Made by a program: the position numbers and the translations under genes. From Paraburkholderia guartelaensis (GTDB lineage: Bacteria > Pseudomonadota > Gammaproteobacteria > Burkholderiales > Burkholderiaceae), in assembly GCF_004353905.1 (NCBI RefSeq), contig NZ_SMOD01000006.1:124001-188000 (forward strand): DNA of 64,000 nucleotides, written 5' to 3'. The notes beneath the pieces were generated by a model. That model had not been told where the DNA came from and made no database searches. It saw only the letters and a list, made by a program, of their open reading frames with translations. This document shows positions 30,045 through 38,479 of this stretch, piece by piece (position 1 is the first letter of the stretch; each line of letters starts with the position of its first letter).

Positions 30045-30082
30045 AAAACGCCCGACGGCATCGCGTGCCGTCGGGCGTTTTT
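30045..30082. terminator. Bidirectional terminator between GST and glutamate-synthase-like genes
   Basis: Sixteen bases at 30045-30060 (AAAACGCCCGACGGCA) pair perfectly with 30066-30081 around a 5-base loop. Confidence 0.93.
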
Positions 30083-30106
30083 CGTGTGAGTCGCGGATCG
30101 ACTTCC

Positions 30107-31714
30107 TCAGACGATCTTTTCCTCGGCCGGCGCGAACGAATCGCTGCGCGCGACCGGCCACCACTTCTCATACAGCTGATAGCGATAGCGGCCTTCGAGC
30201 AGATCGCCGGGCTTCAGGTACTTGAGCAGTTCCGACATCAGCTTCACTTCATACGACGACACGCGACGCACGATGTGATGCGCGCGCAGATCCGAAGGGC
30301 TAGCGAGACCGGCGGCCTGAATCAGCTCCTGCAGCGCATGCAGCGTGTTGTGGTGGAAGTTGAAGACGCGCTCGCCCTTGTCCGGCACGTTCAGCGCGCG
30401 CTGGCGCACCGGGTCTTGCGTGGCGACGCCGGTGGGGCAGCGGTCCGAGTGGCACTTCTGCGCCTGGATGCAGCCCACGGCGAACATGAAGCCGCGCGCC
30501 GAATTCACCCAGTCCGCGCCGATTGCGAGCGTGCGCGCGATATCGAACGCGGTGATGATCTTGCCGCTCGCACCGATCTTGATCTTGTCGCGCAGGCCGA
30601 TACCGACGAGCGTGTTGTGCACGAGAAGCAGCCCTTCCTGCAGCGGCGTGCCGATGTGGTCGGTGAATTCGAGCGGCGCTGCGCCCGTGCCGCCTTCCGC
30701 GCCGTCCACGACGATGAAGTCGGGCAGGATGCCGGTTTCCAGCATCGCCTTGGCGATGCCGAAAAACTCCCACGGATGGCCGATGCACAGCTTGAAGCCC
30801 GTGGGTTTGCCGCCCGAGAGCTTGCGCAGGCGGTCGACGAATTCGAGCAGGCCGCGCGGGGTGGAGAACTCCGAGTGGCGCGCGGGCGAGACGCAATCCT
30901 TGCCGATGGGAATGCCGCGCGTTTCGGCGATCTCGGGCGTGACCTTGGCCGCGAGCAGCATGCCGCCGTGGCCAGGTTTCGCGCCTTGCGAGAGCTTCAC
31001 CTCGATCATCTTCACCTGCGGCTCGTTCGCGAGGCGCTGGAATTTATCGGCGCTGAAGGTGCCGTCGTCGTTGCGGCAGCCGAAGTAGCCCGAGGCGATC
31101 TCCCAGATGATGTCGCCGCCATTCTCGCGGTGATACTTCGACATCGAGCCTTCGCCGGTGTCGTGCGCGAAGCCGCCTTTCTTCGCGCCCATGTTGAGCG
31201 CGCGGATGGCGTTCGCGGAAAGCGCGCCGAAGCTCATCGCCGAGATGTTGAAGATCGACATCGAGTACGGTTGCGCGCGGTCGCCGCCCACGAGCACGCG
31301 GAAGTCGCTGCCTGCGAGCTTCGTGGGCGCGAGCGAATGGCTGATCCACTCGTGGCCCACGGCCTTCACGTCGAGTTCAGTGCCGTACGGGCGGCTGTCC
31401 ACCGCGTTCTTCGCGCGCTGGTAGACGAGGCTGCGCTGGGCGAGCGAGAACGGCTTTTCGTCGGTGTCGTCCTCGACGAAGTACTGGCGGATCTCGGGCC
31501 GCACGAACTCGAACAGGAAGCGCAGATGACCCCAGATCGGGTAGTTGCGCAGGATCGCGTGGCGCTCCTGGAACATGTCGTAGAGGCCGAGCGCGACGAG
31601 CAGCGCGGGCACGATCACGCAGTACCACGACAGGTGATGGAGCGCGGCTGCGGCGGCACAGGCTGCGAGCAGCAGCACCGCGCCCCACATGGCGAGATAA
31701 CGTCGGGAAAACAT
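30107..31714 (-). CDS. Membrane-anchored FMN-binding glutamate-synthase-family protein
   Basis: 535 aa. Two hydrophobic N-terminal helices (about residues 8-27 and 31-47) anchor the protein. The rest is the FMN barrel of glutamate synthase: FNISAMSFGALSANAI, SYMSKYH-like GEGSMSKYHRENGGD, VVDGAEGGTGAAP and a KIIT-type FMN region. A C-x5-C-x4-C set (Cys415, Cys421, Cys426, followed by PTGV) matches the 3Fe-4S ligands of glutamate synthase. There is no glutaminase domain, so it is not classical GltB. The true substrate is unknown; archaeal-type stand-alone glutamate synthase or another amino-acid/methylamine reaction are options. Confidence 0.82.
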   Translation of the reverse strand: MFSRRYLAMWGAVLLLAACAAAAALHHLSWYCVIVPALLVALGLYDMFQERHAILRNYPIWGHLRFLFEFVRPEIRQYFVEDDTDEKPFSLAQRSLVYQRAKNAVDSRPYGTELDVKAVGHEWISHSLAPTKLAGSDFRVLVGGDRAQPYSMSIFNISAMSFGALSANAIRALNMGAKKGGFAHDTGEGSMSKYHRENGGDIIWEIASGYFGCRNDDGTFSADKFQRLANEPQVKMIEVKLSQGAKPGHGGMLLAAKVTPEIAETRGIPIGKDCVSPARHSEFSTPRGLLEFVDRLRKLSGGKPTGFKLCIGHPWEFFGIAKAMLETGILPDFIVVDGAEGGTGAAPLEFTDHIGTPLQEGLLLVHNTLVGIGLRDKIKIGASGKIITAFDIARTLAIGADWVNSARGFMFAVGCIQAQKCHSDRCPTGVATQDPVRQRALNVPDKGERVFNFHHNTLHALQELIQAAGLASPSDLRAHHIVRRVSSYEVKLMSELLKYLKPGDLLEGRYRYQLYEKWWPVARSDSFAPAEEKIV

Positions 31715-31897
31715 TGGGGGAACTCCTCGAACTTGATTTAATACGCGCCCTGGCTCTCCTCTTGTGAAGGGGCGGCGCGCGTGAGCCGCGCGGTTGCTGG
31801 GCGCGGCTTGCGGGAATGATGCCGCAAGTTCGTGAAACTGGCAGGCAAGCGGGCAGTGTCGTTCGAGCGGCCTGTGGGAGGCGTCGAGAGTCGGATA

Positions 31898-31930
31898 AAA
31901 AAACGCGGCGCCGTGGGCGCCGCGTGGTGT
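31898..31930 (-). terminator. mnmA terminator
   Basis: ACGCGGCGCC at 31903-31912 pairs with 31916-31925 across a 3-base loop. On the minus strand it is followed by a run of seven T (31897-31903 region), placing it about 35 bases after the mnmA stop. Confidence 0.85.
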
Positions 31931-31960
31931 TTTCTTACGTTTTGCCTGACGCAGCTTGCG

Positions 31961-33157
31961 TCACGCGACCGTCGCCGTAGCGGGCTTCTTGCGCGGGACG
32001 CGCTTCTTTTTCTTCGGCGCTTCGGGCGGCAGCACGGCGGGCACGTGCGGCGCGAGCGTCGTCACCGCTTCGATGATGCCGCCGCCCAGGCACACGTCGC
32101 CGTCGTAGAGCACCGCCGACTGGCCGGGCGTCACGGCCCACTGCGCGTCGGGAAAGCGCAGCGTGAACTGGCCCGCGCCGAATTCGTCTGCGGTATGGAA
32201 CGAGCAGGGCGCATCGGCCTGGCGATAGCGCGTTTTCGCGCCGCATGCGTGGTCCTGCGCCGGCGGTTCGCCCGCCACCCAGCTCACGTTGCCTGCGCGC
32301 AGCTCGTGCGCGAGCAGCCACGGATGATCGTGGCCCTGCACGACGTAGAGCGTGTTCGAGGCCATGTCCTTGCCTGCCACGAACCACGGATCGCCGCTGC
32401 CGTCCTTGCTGCCGCCAAGGCCAATGCCCTTGCGCTGCCCGAATGTGTAGAACGCGAGGCCGATATGTTCACCGACAATCTTGCCGTCGGGCGTCATCAT
32501 CGGGCCGGGTTTGGTCGGCAGATAGCGGTTGAGGAAGTCGCGGAACGGCCGCTCGCCGATGAAGCAGATTCCTGTGGAATCCTTCTTTTTCGCGTTCGGC
32601 AGGCCGATCTTTTCGGCGATCTCGCGCACCTTCGTCTTGGGGATTTCGCCGAGCGGGAACATCGTCTTCGAAAGCTGCGCCTGGTTCAGGCGATGCAGGA
32701 AGTACGACTGATCTTTCGTGTGATCGAGCGCCTTCAGCAGTTCGAAGCGTCCGTTGCTCTCGTTCTGGCGCACGCGCGCATAGTGGCCCGTGGCGATCGT
32801 TTCCGCGCCGAGCGACATGGCGTGGTCCAGAAAGGCCTTGAACTTGATCTCGGCGTTGCAGAGCACGTCCGGGTTCGGTGTGCGCCCTGCGGAATACTCG
32901 CGCAGGAACTCCGCGAACACGCGGTCCTTGTACTCGGCGGCGAAGTTCACGGCTTCGACGTCGATGCCGATCAGGTCCGCAACCGACACCACGTCGATCC
33001 AGTCCTGGCGCGTCGAGCAGTACTCGCCGTCGTCGTCGTCTTCCCAGTTCTTCATGAAGAGACCGACGACGTCGAATCCCTGCTCCTTGAGCAGCCATGC
33101 GGTAACCGACGAATCGACGCCGCCCGACATGCCTACCACGACCTTACGTTTGCTCAT
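31961..33157 (-). CDS. mnmA: tRNA-specific 2-thiouridylase MnmA
   Basis: 398 aa. It adds sulfur to the wobble uridine of Lys, Glu and Gln tRNAs. The ATP-pyrophosphatase loop is [15 protein letters not shown]. The catalytic cysteines lie in [12 protein letters not shown] and [13 protein letters not shown]. It is about 30 residues longer than the E. coli enzyme because of a C-terminal tail rich in lysine and arginine ([11 protein letters not shown]). The Nudix gene lies 12 bases upstream on the same strand, the same neighbour pair (nudJ-mnmA) as in enterobacteria. Confidence 0.95.
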   Translation of the reverse strand: MSKRKVVVGMSGGVDSSVTAWLLKEQGFDVVGLFMKNWEDDDDGEYCSTRQDWIDVVSVADLIGIDVEAVNFAAEYKDRVFAEFLREYSAGRTPNPDVLCNAEIKFKAFLDHAMSLGAETIATGHYARVRQNESNGRFELLKALDHTKDQSYFLHRLNQAQLSKTMFPLGEIPKTKVREIAEKIGLPNAKKKDSTGICFIGERPFRDFLNRYLPTKPGPMMTPDGKIVGEHIGLAFYTFGQRKGIGLGGSKDGSGDPWFVAGKDMASNTLYVVQGHDHPWLLAHELRAGNVSWVAGEPPAQDHACGAKTRYRQADAPCSFHTADEFGAGQFTLRFPDAQWAVTPGQSAVLYDGDVCLGGGIIEAVTTLAPHVPAVLPPEAPKKKKRVPRKKPATATVA

Positions 33158-33169
33158 TTCGTTGCTGCC

Positions 33170-33688
33170 TTAATTCATCTTGGGTGCTGCCTTGGGCGCC
33201 GCGCTTTGTCCAACCTTCGGTGCCGTCGCGTGCGTCTGGATGAAATCCAGCGGCACGCGCTTGCCAGCGAGGTAATCGTCGACACAGCGCATCACGAGCG
33301 GCGTGCGATGGCGCTCGCTCGCCGCGCGCAACTCGTCCACGCTCATCCACACCGTGCGGACGATATCCGGATCGAGCGCGCGGTCTTCCGCCTCGGCTGC
33401 GACACTGCCGCAGTACGTGAAGCGCACGTACGTCGCACCGCTCTCGCCGGGTTTGCCGAAGTGCGTCATGTACACCCCGACCAGCGCTTCAGGCGTGAAC
33501 GCATGTGCGGTTTCCTCGAGCGTTTCGCGGACCACGGCCTCGTGCAGCGTTTCGCCCGCCTCCAGATGGCCGGCGGGCTGGTTCAGGCGCAGCCCGGCGC
33601 TCGTGTGTTCCTCGACGAGCAGAAAACGCCCGTCGCGCTCGACGATCGCGGCCACGGTGACGTGGGGTGCCCAGGTTTCCTCATTCAT
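33170..33688 (-). CDS. Nudix hydrolase (NudJ-like)
   Basis: 172 aa. The Nudix box GHLEAGETLHEAVVRETLEE is close to the GX5EX7REUXEEXGU consensus. The N-terminus TWAPHVTVAAIVERDGRFLLVEE and position next to mnmA resemble E. coli NudJ, a thiamine-pyrophosphate and nucleoside-diphosphate phosphatase. The tail of about 25 residues is Ala/Lys-rich and probably disordered. The start at 33688 is favoured because the upstream frame has no family similarity. Confidence 0.87.
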   Translation of the reverse strand: MNEETWAPHVTVAAIVERDGRFLLVEEHTSAGLRLNQPAGHLEAGETLHEAVVRETLEETAHAFTPEALVGVYMTHFGKPGESGATYVRFTYCGSVAAEAEDRALDPDIVRTVWMSVDELRAASERHRTPLVMRCVDDYLAGKRVPLDFIQTHATAPKVGQSAAPKAAPKMN

Positions 33689-33775
33689 GGGCCGGTATTT
33701 TACCGGGACGGCGCGAACGCTGCCCGGGGCCGGATCGGGCCCCACAGGGGCGCTTGCCTGGCTCGCCTGGCACTG

Positions 33776-33791
33776 CCGACCGTCCGGTCGG
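33776..33791. promoter_or_regulatory. Palindrome in the divergent Nudix/pntA promoter region
   Basis: CCGACCG, two bases, CGGTCGG: a perfect 7-base inverted repeat, about 193 bases upstream of pntAa and 88 upstream of the Nudix gene. The size and symmetry fit a repressor operator. The regulator is unknown. Confidence 0.45.
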
Positions 33792-33983
33792 ACGACGCAG
33801 CGTGTTGTGTGCATCGCACAAAAACGGGCAATTCCCGCTACAAAGCCGCCGCTGCTTTCGGTTAAAGTGGTGCCGTCGTTTGCCGTTGCAATGGATGCCG
33901 GCGCTTGAACGCCGTTTGTCGGCCTCCCTTCGCTCGATTCGAGCCAGAACAGCTAGAACAAGAAGGTCGAGGAGGAAACAACG

Positions 33984-35135
33984 ATGCATATCGGAGTGCC
34001 TGCAGAGACGCGGGCGAACGAAAGCCGCGTGGCCGCGACGCCGGAGACAGTCAAGAAATACGTCGCCCAGGGCCACACGGTCACGATCCAGGCCGGCGCG
34101 GGCGTCGGCGCGAGCTATCCCGACGAGGCCTACACGGCCGTGGGCGCACAGGTCGCCGATGCGGCCACGGCCTTCGGCGCGGACCTCGTGCTCAAGGTCC
34201 AGTCGCCCACGGTCAGCGAATTGCCGTTCATGAAGCGCGGCGCGGTGCTGGTCGGCATGCTCGATCCCTTTAATGCGGAAAACGCCGCGAAACTCGCCGA
34301 GGCAGGCGTGACGGCGTTCGCGCTCGAAGCCGCGCCGCGCACCACGCGCGCACAGAGCCTCGACGTGCTTTCTTCGCAGGCCAATATCGCCGGGTACAAG
34401 GCGGTGCTCGTGGCGTCGAACCTCTATCCGCGCTTCATGCCGATGCTCATGACCGCCGCCGGTACGGTGAAAGCCGCGCGCGTGCTGATTCTCGGCGCGG
34501 GCGTGGCGGGCCTGCAGGCCATCGCCACGGCGCGGCGTCTGGGCGCGGTGATCGAGGCTTCGGACGTGCGTCCCGCCGTGAAGGAGCAGATCGAGTCGCT
34601 CGGGGGCAAATTCCTCGACGTGCCCTACGAAACCGATGAGGAGCGCGAAGCGGCCGTCGGCGTGGGCGGCTATGCCCGGCCGATGCCGCCATCGTGGCTG
34701 GCACGCCAGTCGGCGCTGGTGCACGAGCGCGCGAAGCAGGCGGACATCGTCATCTCGACCGCGCTGATTCCCGGCCGCGACGCACCGACGCTGCTGCCTT
34801 CGGAAACCGTGCAGGCGATGAAGCCGGGATCGGTCGTCATCGACCTCGCGGCAGGACGCGGTCCTGTGGCGGACGAGGCGAGCGGGCGACGCGGCGGCAA
34901 CTGCCCGCTCACCGAGGCCGACACGGTGGTGACGCACCACGGCGTGCAGATCTGCGGCTACACGAACCTCGCCTCGATGGTCGCCGCCGACGCCTCCGCG
35001 CTCTATGCGCGCAATCTGTTCGACTTCCTGAAGCTCATTGTCACGAAGGAAGGCACGCTCAACATCGATCTCGCGGACGACATCGTCGCGGCCACGCTGC
35101 TGGCCCGCGACGGCCAGGTCACGCGTAAGGCATGA
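33984..35135 (+). CDS. pntAa: NAD(P) transhydrogenase subunit alpha, part 1 (NAD-binding domain)
   Basis: 383 aa. This is domain I of the proton-translocating transhydrogenase, which passes hydride between NADH and NADP+. It starts [20 protein letters not shown], and the Rossmann motif [22 protein letters not shown] binds [31 protein letters not shown] covers the loop near the nucleotide. In E. coli this domain and the next gene are fused as PntA; here the alpha subunit is split, as in many proteobacteria. GAGGAG lies just upstream of the start. Confidence 0.94.
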   Translation: MHIGVPAETRANESRVAATPETVKKYVAQGHTVTIQAGAGVGASYPDEAYTAVGAQVADAATAFGADLVLKVQSPTVSELPFMKRGAVLVGMLDPFNAENAAKLAEAGVTAFALEAAPRTTRAQSLDVLSSQANIAGYKAVLVASNLYPRFMPMLMTAAGTVKAARVLILGAGVAGLQAIATARRLGAVIEASDVRPAVKEQIESLGGKFLDVPYETDEEREAAVGVGGYARPMPPSWLARQSALVHERAKQADIVISTALIPGRDAPTLLPSETVQAMKPGSVVIDLAAGRGPVADEASGRRGGNCPLTEADTVVTHHGVQICGYTNLASMVAADASALYARNLFDFLKLIVTKEGTLNIDLADDIVAATLLARDGQVTRKA

Positions 35136-35152
35136 CGAGGAGGAGAACAAGA

Positions 35153-35482
35153 ATGGAAGTCATCAACCATACCGTCATCAACCTGATCATCTTCGTGCTG
35201 GCCGTGTATGTGGGCTATCACGTGGTCTGGAACGTCACGCCCGCGCTGCATACGCCGCTCATGGCCGTGACCAATGCGATTTCCGCGATCGTGATCGTCG
35301 GCGCGATGCTCGCCACGGGCCTGACCGTGGGCGGACCGGGCAAATTCTTCGGCACGTTCGCCGTGCTGCTCGCGGCCGTGAACGTGTTCGGCGGGTTCCT
35401 CGTCACGCGGCGAATGCTGGAGATGTTCCGCAAGAAGGAGCCAAAGAAGCTCTCCGCCCCCGGCAGCAAGGAGGGCGCGTAA
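35153..35482 (+). CDS. pntAb: NAD(P) transhydrogenase subunit alpha, part 2 (membrane domain)
   Basis: 109 aa with three or four membrane helices (for example [19 protein letters not shown] and [20 protein letters not shown]). It is the membrane part of the split alpha subunit and forms the proton channel with PntB. The ATG at 35153 follows a GGAGG ribosome-binding site at 35139-35143; a frame seven residues longer would remove it. Its stop overlaps the pntB start region with no gap. Confidence 0.93.
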   Translation: MEVINHTVINLIIFVLAVYVGYHVVWNVTPALHTPLMAVTNAISAIVIVGAMLATGLTVGGPGKFFGTFAVLLAAVNVFGGFLVTRRMLEMFRKKEPKKLSAPGSKEGA

Positions 35483-36937
35483 ATGAGCATGAACGTCGTT
35501 ACGCTGCTTTATCTGGTGGCGTCGGTCTGCTTCATCCAGGCGCTCAAGGGGCTGTCGAATCCGAAGAGCGCGCGCGCCGGCAACGTGTTCGGCATGGTCG
35601 GCATGGCCATCGCCATTCTCACGACCCTTGCCCTGATCGTGAAGGAGTCCGCACAGTTCGGCTCGAATCTCGGGCTCGGTCTTGGCTTGCTCTTTGGTGC
35701 GCTCGTGGTGGGTGGCGGCCTGGGTGCCTATGTCGCCGCGCGCGTCGAGATGACGAAGATGCCCGAACTCGTCGCGGCCATGCACTCGCTGATCGGTCTC
35801 GCGGCGGTGTGCATCGCGTATGCGGTCGTCTCTGAACCGGCTGCATTCGGGCTGGTCGCTGAAGACGCGCCGTATCCGGGCTTCCTGCCGTACGGCAACC
35901 GTATCGAACTCTTTATCGGTACGTTCGTCGGGGCGATCACGTTCTCAGGTTCCGTAATCGCATTCGGCAAGCTTTCGGGCAAGTACAAGTTCCGCCTGTT
36001 CCAGGGCGCGCCAGTTGTTTATCCTGGCCAGCATCTGATCAACCTGATGCTCGCGCTCGGCATGATCGGCTTCGGCATCCTGTTCTTCCTCACGCAGTCG
36101 TGGCTGCCGTTCATCATCATGACGGCGATCGCGTTCGCGCTGGGCGTGCTGATCATCATCCCGATCGGCGGCGCGGACATGCCCGTGGTCGTCTCGATGC
36201 TGAACTCGTACTCGGGCTGGGCGGCGGCGGGCATCGGCTTCTCGCTGAACAACGCGATGCTGATCATCGCGGGCTCGCTGGTGGGCTCTTCCGGCGCGAT
36301 CCTGTCGTACATCATGTGCCACGCGATGAACCGCTCGTTCTTCAACGTGCTGCTGGGTGGCTTTGGCGGCGAAGCGGGTGCGGCGGCAGCAGGCGGCTCG
36401 CAGGAACAGCGTCCGGTGAAGTCGGGTTCGGCTGACGATGCCGCGTTCATGCTCGGCAATGCAGAAAGCGTCGTGATCGTGCCGGGTTATGGTCTCGCCG
36501 TGGCGCGCGCGCAGCATGCGTTGAAGGAACTCACCGACAAGCTCGTGGAGAAGGGCGTGGATGTGCGCTACGCGATCCATCCGGTGGCGGGCCGCATGCC
36601 GGGCCACATGAACGTGCTGCTCGCGGAAGCCGAGGTGCCCTACGACCTCGTGTTCGAGATGGAGGACATCAATAACGAGTTCGGCCAGACCGATGTCGTG
36701 CTCGTGCTCGGCGCGAACGACGTGGTGAATCCGGCGGCGAAGAACGATCCGAAGTCGCCGATCGCGGGCATGCCGATCATCGAGGCGTACAAGGCGCGCA
36801 CGATCATCGTGAACAAGCGCTCAATGGCGGCGGGCTACGCAGGCCTCGACAACGAACTCTTCTACATGGATAAAACCATGATGGTGTTCGGCGACGCGAA
36901 GAAGGTGATCGAGGAGATGGTGAAGGCGGTGGAGTAA
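35483..36937 (+). CDS. pntB: NAD(P) transhydrogenase subunit beta
   Basis: 484 aa. The N-terminal half is membrane helices (domain II). The C-terminal half is the NADP(H)-binding domain III, with VIVPGYGLAVARAQ, HPVAGRMPGHMNVLLAEA and VLVLGANDVVNPAA. It starts directly after pntAb's stop. With PntAa and PntAb it uses the proton gradient to make NADPH, giving the cell reducing power independent of sugar metabolism. Confidence 0.95.
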   Translation: MSMNVVTLLYLVASVCFIQALKGLSNPKSARAGNVFGMVGMAIAILTTLALIVKESAQFGSNLGLGLGLLFGALVVGGGLGAYVAARVEMTKMPELVAAMHSLIGLAAVCIAYAVVSEPAAFGLVAEDAPYPGFLPYGNRIELFIGTFVGAITFSGSVIAFGKLSGKYKFRLFQGAPVVYPGQHLINLMLALGMIGFGILFFLTQSWLPFIIMTAIAFALGVLIIIPIGGADMPVVVSMLNSYSGWAAAGIGFSLNNAMLIIAGSLVGSSGAILSYIMCHAMNRSFFNVLLGGFGGEAGAAAAGGSQEQRPVKSGSADDAAFMLGNAESVVIVPGYGLAVARAQHALKELTDKLVEKGVDVRYAIHPVAGRMPGHMNVLLAEAEVPYDLVFEMEDINNEFGQTDVVLVLGANDVVNPAAKNDPKSPIAGMPIIEAYKARTIIVNKRSMAAGYAGLDNELFYMDKTMMVFGDAKKVIEEMVKAVE

Positions 36938-36962
36938 GCGCGGCGCCCATCAGACCCACGCG

Positions 36963-36992
36963 AAAGGCGCGCAGCGATGCGCGCCTTTTTTA
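36963..36992. terminator. Terminator after pntB
   Basis: AAAGGCGCGCA at 36963-36973 pairs with 36978-36988 across GCGA, followed by a T-run. It sits between convergent pntB and the WYL regulator gene. Confidence 0.9.
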
Positions 36993-37012
36993 ATTGCGGC
37001 TGTGCTGAGCGC

Positions 37013-37699
37013 TCACAGCGAAGGCGCATTCACGCGGCGCAAATAGTCGGCCAGGCGCCGCCCGCTCACATCGGGAAACTGCTCGAGCACTTCCACGTTT
37101 TCCATGCGCGCGATGTTGAAGTTGCGGAAGTCCTCGCGCATTTCGCACCACGCGCCCACGGTCCATTGCGCGCCCCAGTACACGAGCCCAAGCGGCCAGA
37201 TGCGCCGCTCCGTATGCGCGCCGATGCGGTCGCAATACGCGAAGCGCACGACGAGCCGCGTGTCGACGGCGCGATGCAGCGCGTCGAGCTTGTCCGAGAA
37301 CGCGTGATCCATGTGATACGCCGGCGCGAACACGGCGAGCCGTTCCAGCACGGCGCGCTTTTCCGCGGGCATCGCGGCGGCGACCTTCGCGAGCGCGCCG
37401 CGTGCGCCGCTCGCGAGCGCCGCGCCGCCCCACGACTCGGCCATGCGCGCGCCTACCGCGAGCGCGGTGAGTTCGTCGGCGGTGAAGGTGAGCGGCGGCA
37501 GACTCGCCGTGCGCGCGAGCCGGTAGCCAATGCCCGCCTCGCCCTCGATCGGCACGCCCGAGAGCTGCAGGTCGCGCACGTCGCGATAGACCGTGCGCGG
37601 CGAAACTTCGAGCCATTCTGCGAGTTGCTGCGCGGTGGTGAGACGCCGGCCGCGCAGCAGTTCGGCGATGCGAAAAAGGCGGTCGGCACGACGGGTCAT
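37013..37699 (-). CDS. YafY-type transcriptional regulator (HTH + WYL domain)
   Basis: 228 aa. The N-terminal helix-turn-helix (residues 1-60: RGRRLTTAQQLAEWLEVSPRTVYRDVRDL) is DeoR/HTH_11-like. The C-terminal part is a WYL ligand-sensing domain, with RIWPLGLVYWGAQWTVGAW as the hallmark. It follows the VOC gene by 83 bases on the same strand, and regulator-VOC pairs like this are common, so it probably controls its neighbour and itself. The inducer is unknown. Confidence 0.87.
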   Translation of the reverse strand: MTRRADRLFRIAELLRGRRLTTAQQLAEWLEVSPRTVYRDVRDLQLSGVPIEGEAGIGYRLARTASLPPLTFTADELTALAVGARMAESWGGAALASGARGALAKVAAAMPAEKRAVLERLAVFAPAYHMDHAFSDKLDALHRAVDTRLVVRFAYCDRIGAHTERRIWPLGLVYWGAQWTVGAWCEMREDFRNFNIARMENVEVLEQFPDVSGRRLADYLRRVNAPSL

Positions 37700-37782
37700 G
37701 GCAGGGCAGTCGCGTAGGCGGGCGCGGTGACTGGGATAAGCACAGATGATAGCGCCGGGCGCGCGCGGCGCCCGGCCGTGGC

Positions 37783-38172
37783 TTAACCGAGCTTCGGCGC
37801 GTGCAGACCGACGCGGTTGCCTTCGGTATCGATGAAGAAGCCGATATAGCCGTAATTGTTCGGCAACTCCACCGCTGGCCCTTGCTGCTTGCCGCCGGCT
37901 TTTTCCACGCGGTCGAGCACGGCCGTGACCGATGGCTGCGCGTTCAGATACACGAGCACGCCCTTCGGGTCGGGCTTGGCGTCATGCGGATTGAACACGA
38001 TGCAGCCGCCGGTTTCCGTATCGGTGTGAGCGAACAGCGCCATCGGCACGCCGCCGACCACGTCGCGCTGCAGCGCGGTGTCGAAGGCGGTTTCGTAAAA
38101 ACGGGCGGCACGCTCCAGGTCGTGCGCGGGAATTTCAAACCACGAGATCACACGGGACAGATCGGTAGACAC
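37783..38172 (-). CDS. VOC-family (glyoxalase-like) protein
   Basis: 129 aa with two beta-alpha-beta-beta-beta halves (VISWFEIPAHDLERAARFYE and GYIGFFIDTEGNRVGLH). Family members are metalloenzymes or antibiotic-binding proteins, and this one most resembles the YaeR/PhnB-like lactoylglutathione lyase relatives. GTG at 38172 is taken as the start because AGGAG lies 8 bases upstream; a TTG 21 bases earlier would bury that site. The substrate is unknown. It is the first gene of a unit with the WYL regulator. Confidence 0.82.
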   Translation of the reverse strand: MSTDLSRVISWFEIPAHDLERAARFYETAFDTALQRDVVGGVPMALFAHTDTETGGCIVFNPHDAKPDPKGVLVYLNAQPSVTAVLDRVEKAGGKQQGPAVELPNNYGYIGFFIDTEGNRVGLHAPKLG

Positions 38173-38479
38173 GGTGCAGCTCCTCGAAGACAACGGCGGA
38201 CGTTGAATGGCGGCAGCCAGGCGGCGGCGGCCTCGCCGGATGGCGTAGAAGCAGTGTGCCAGGGGGCTGCTGACAGCGTGTTGTCAGTAGGTTTGTCGCG
38301 GCGTGCCGCGCGAGTTTCGGCGGCAATTTCGAAGCGATTTGCGCGATGCGATGACGGCATGCACGCTGTCGAAGAGGGTTCTGGAGTACGAAGGGCGTTC
38401 GTTGTCGGTGGCGCAGAACTGAGCCACGCGCGGCGCGGCGGCGGGTGGGAAAGTCACCCGCCGTGCGCGTTTGCCAATG
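38173..38479. other. Intergenic region with two inverted repeats
   Basis: 307 bases between two minus-strand genes. It holds CTGACA-N6-TGTCAG at 38270-38287, a possible operator about 100 bases upstream of the VOC start. It also holds a 9-base stem (38439-38447 with 38455-38463) just after the methyltransferase gene, which may end its transcript although no T-run follows. No gene is seen. Confidence 0.5.

Noticed and set aside
31832..33865. A 677-residue plus-strand frame opposite mnmA and the Nudix gene
   Set aside because: Antisense shadow with atypical His/Arg composition; it covers the mnmA terminator and two real genes.
33681..35150. A 489-residue minus-strand frame opposite pntAa
   Set aside because: Shadow frame; the plus strand encodes an intact transhydrogenase domain.
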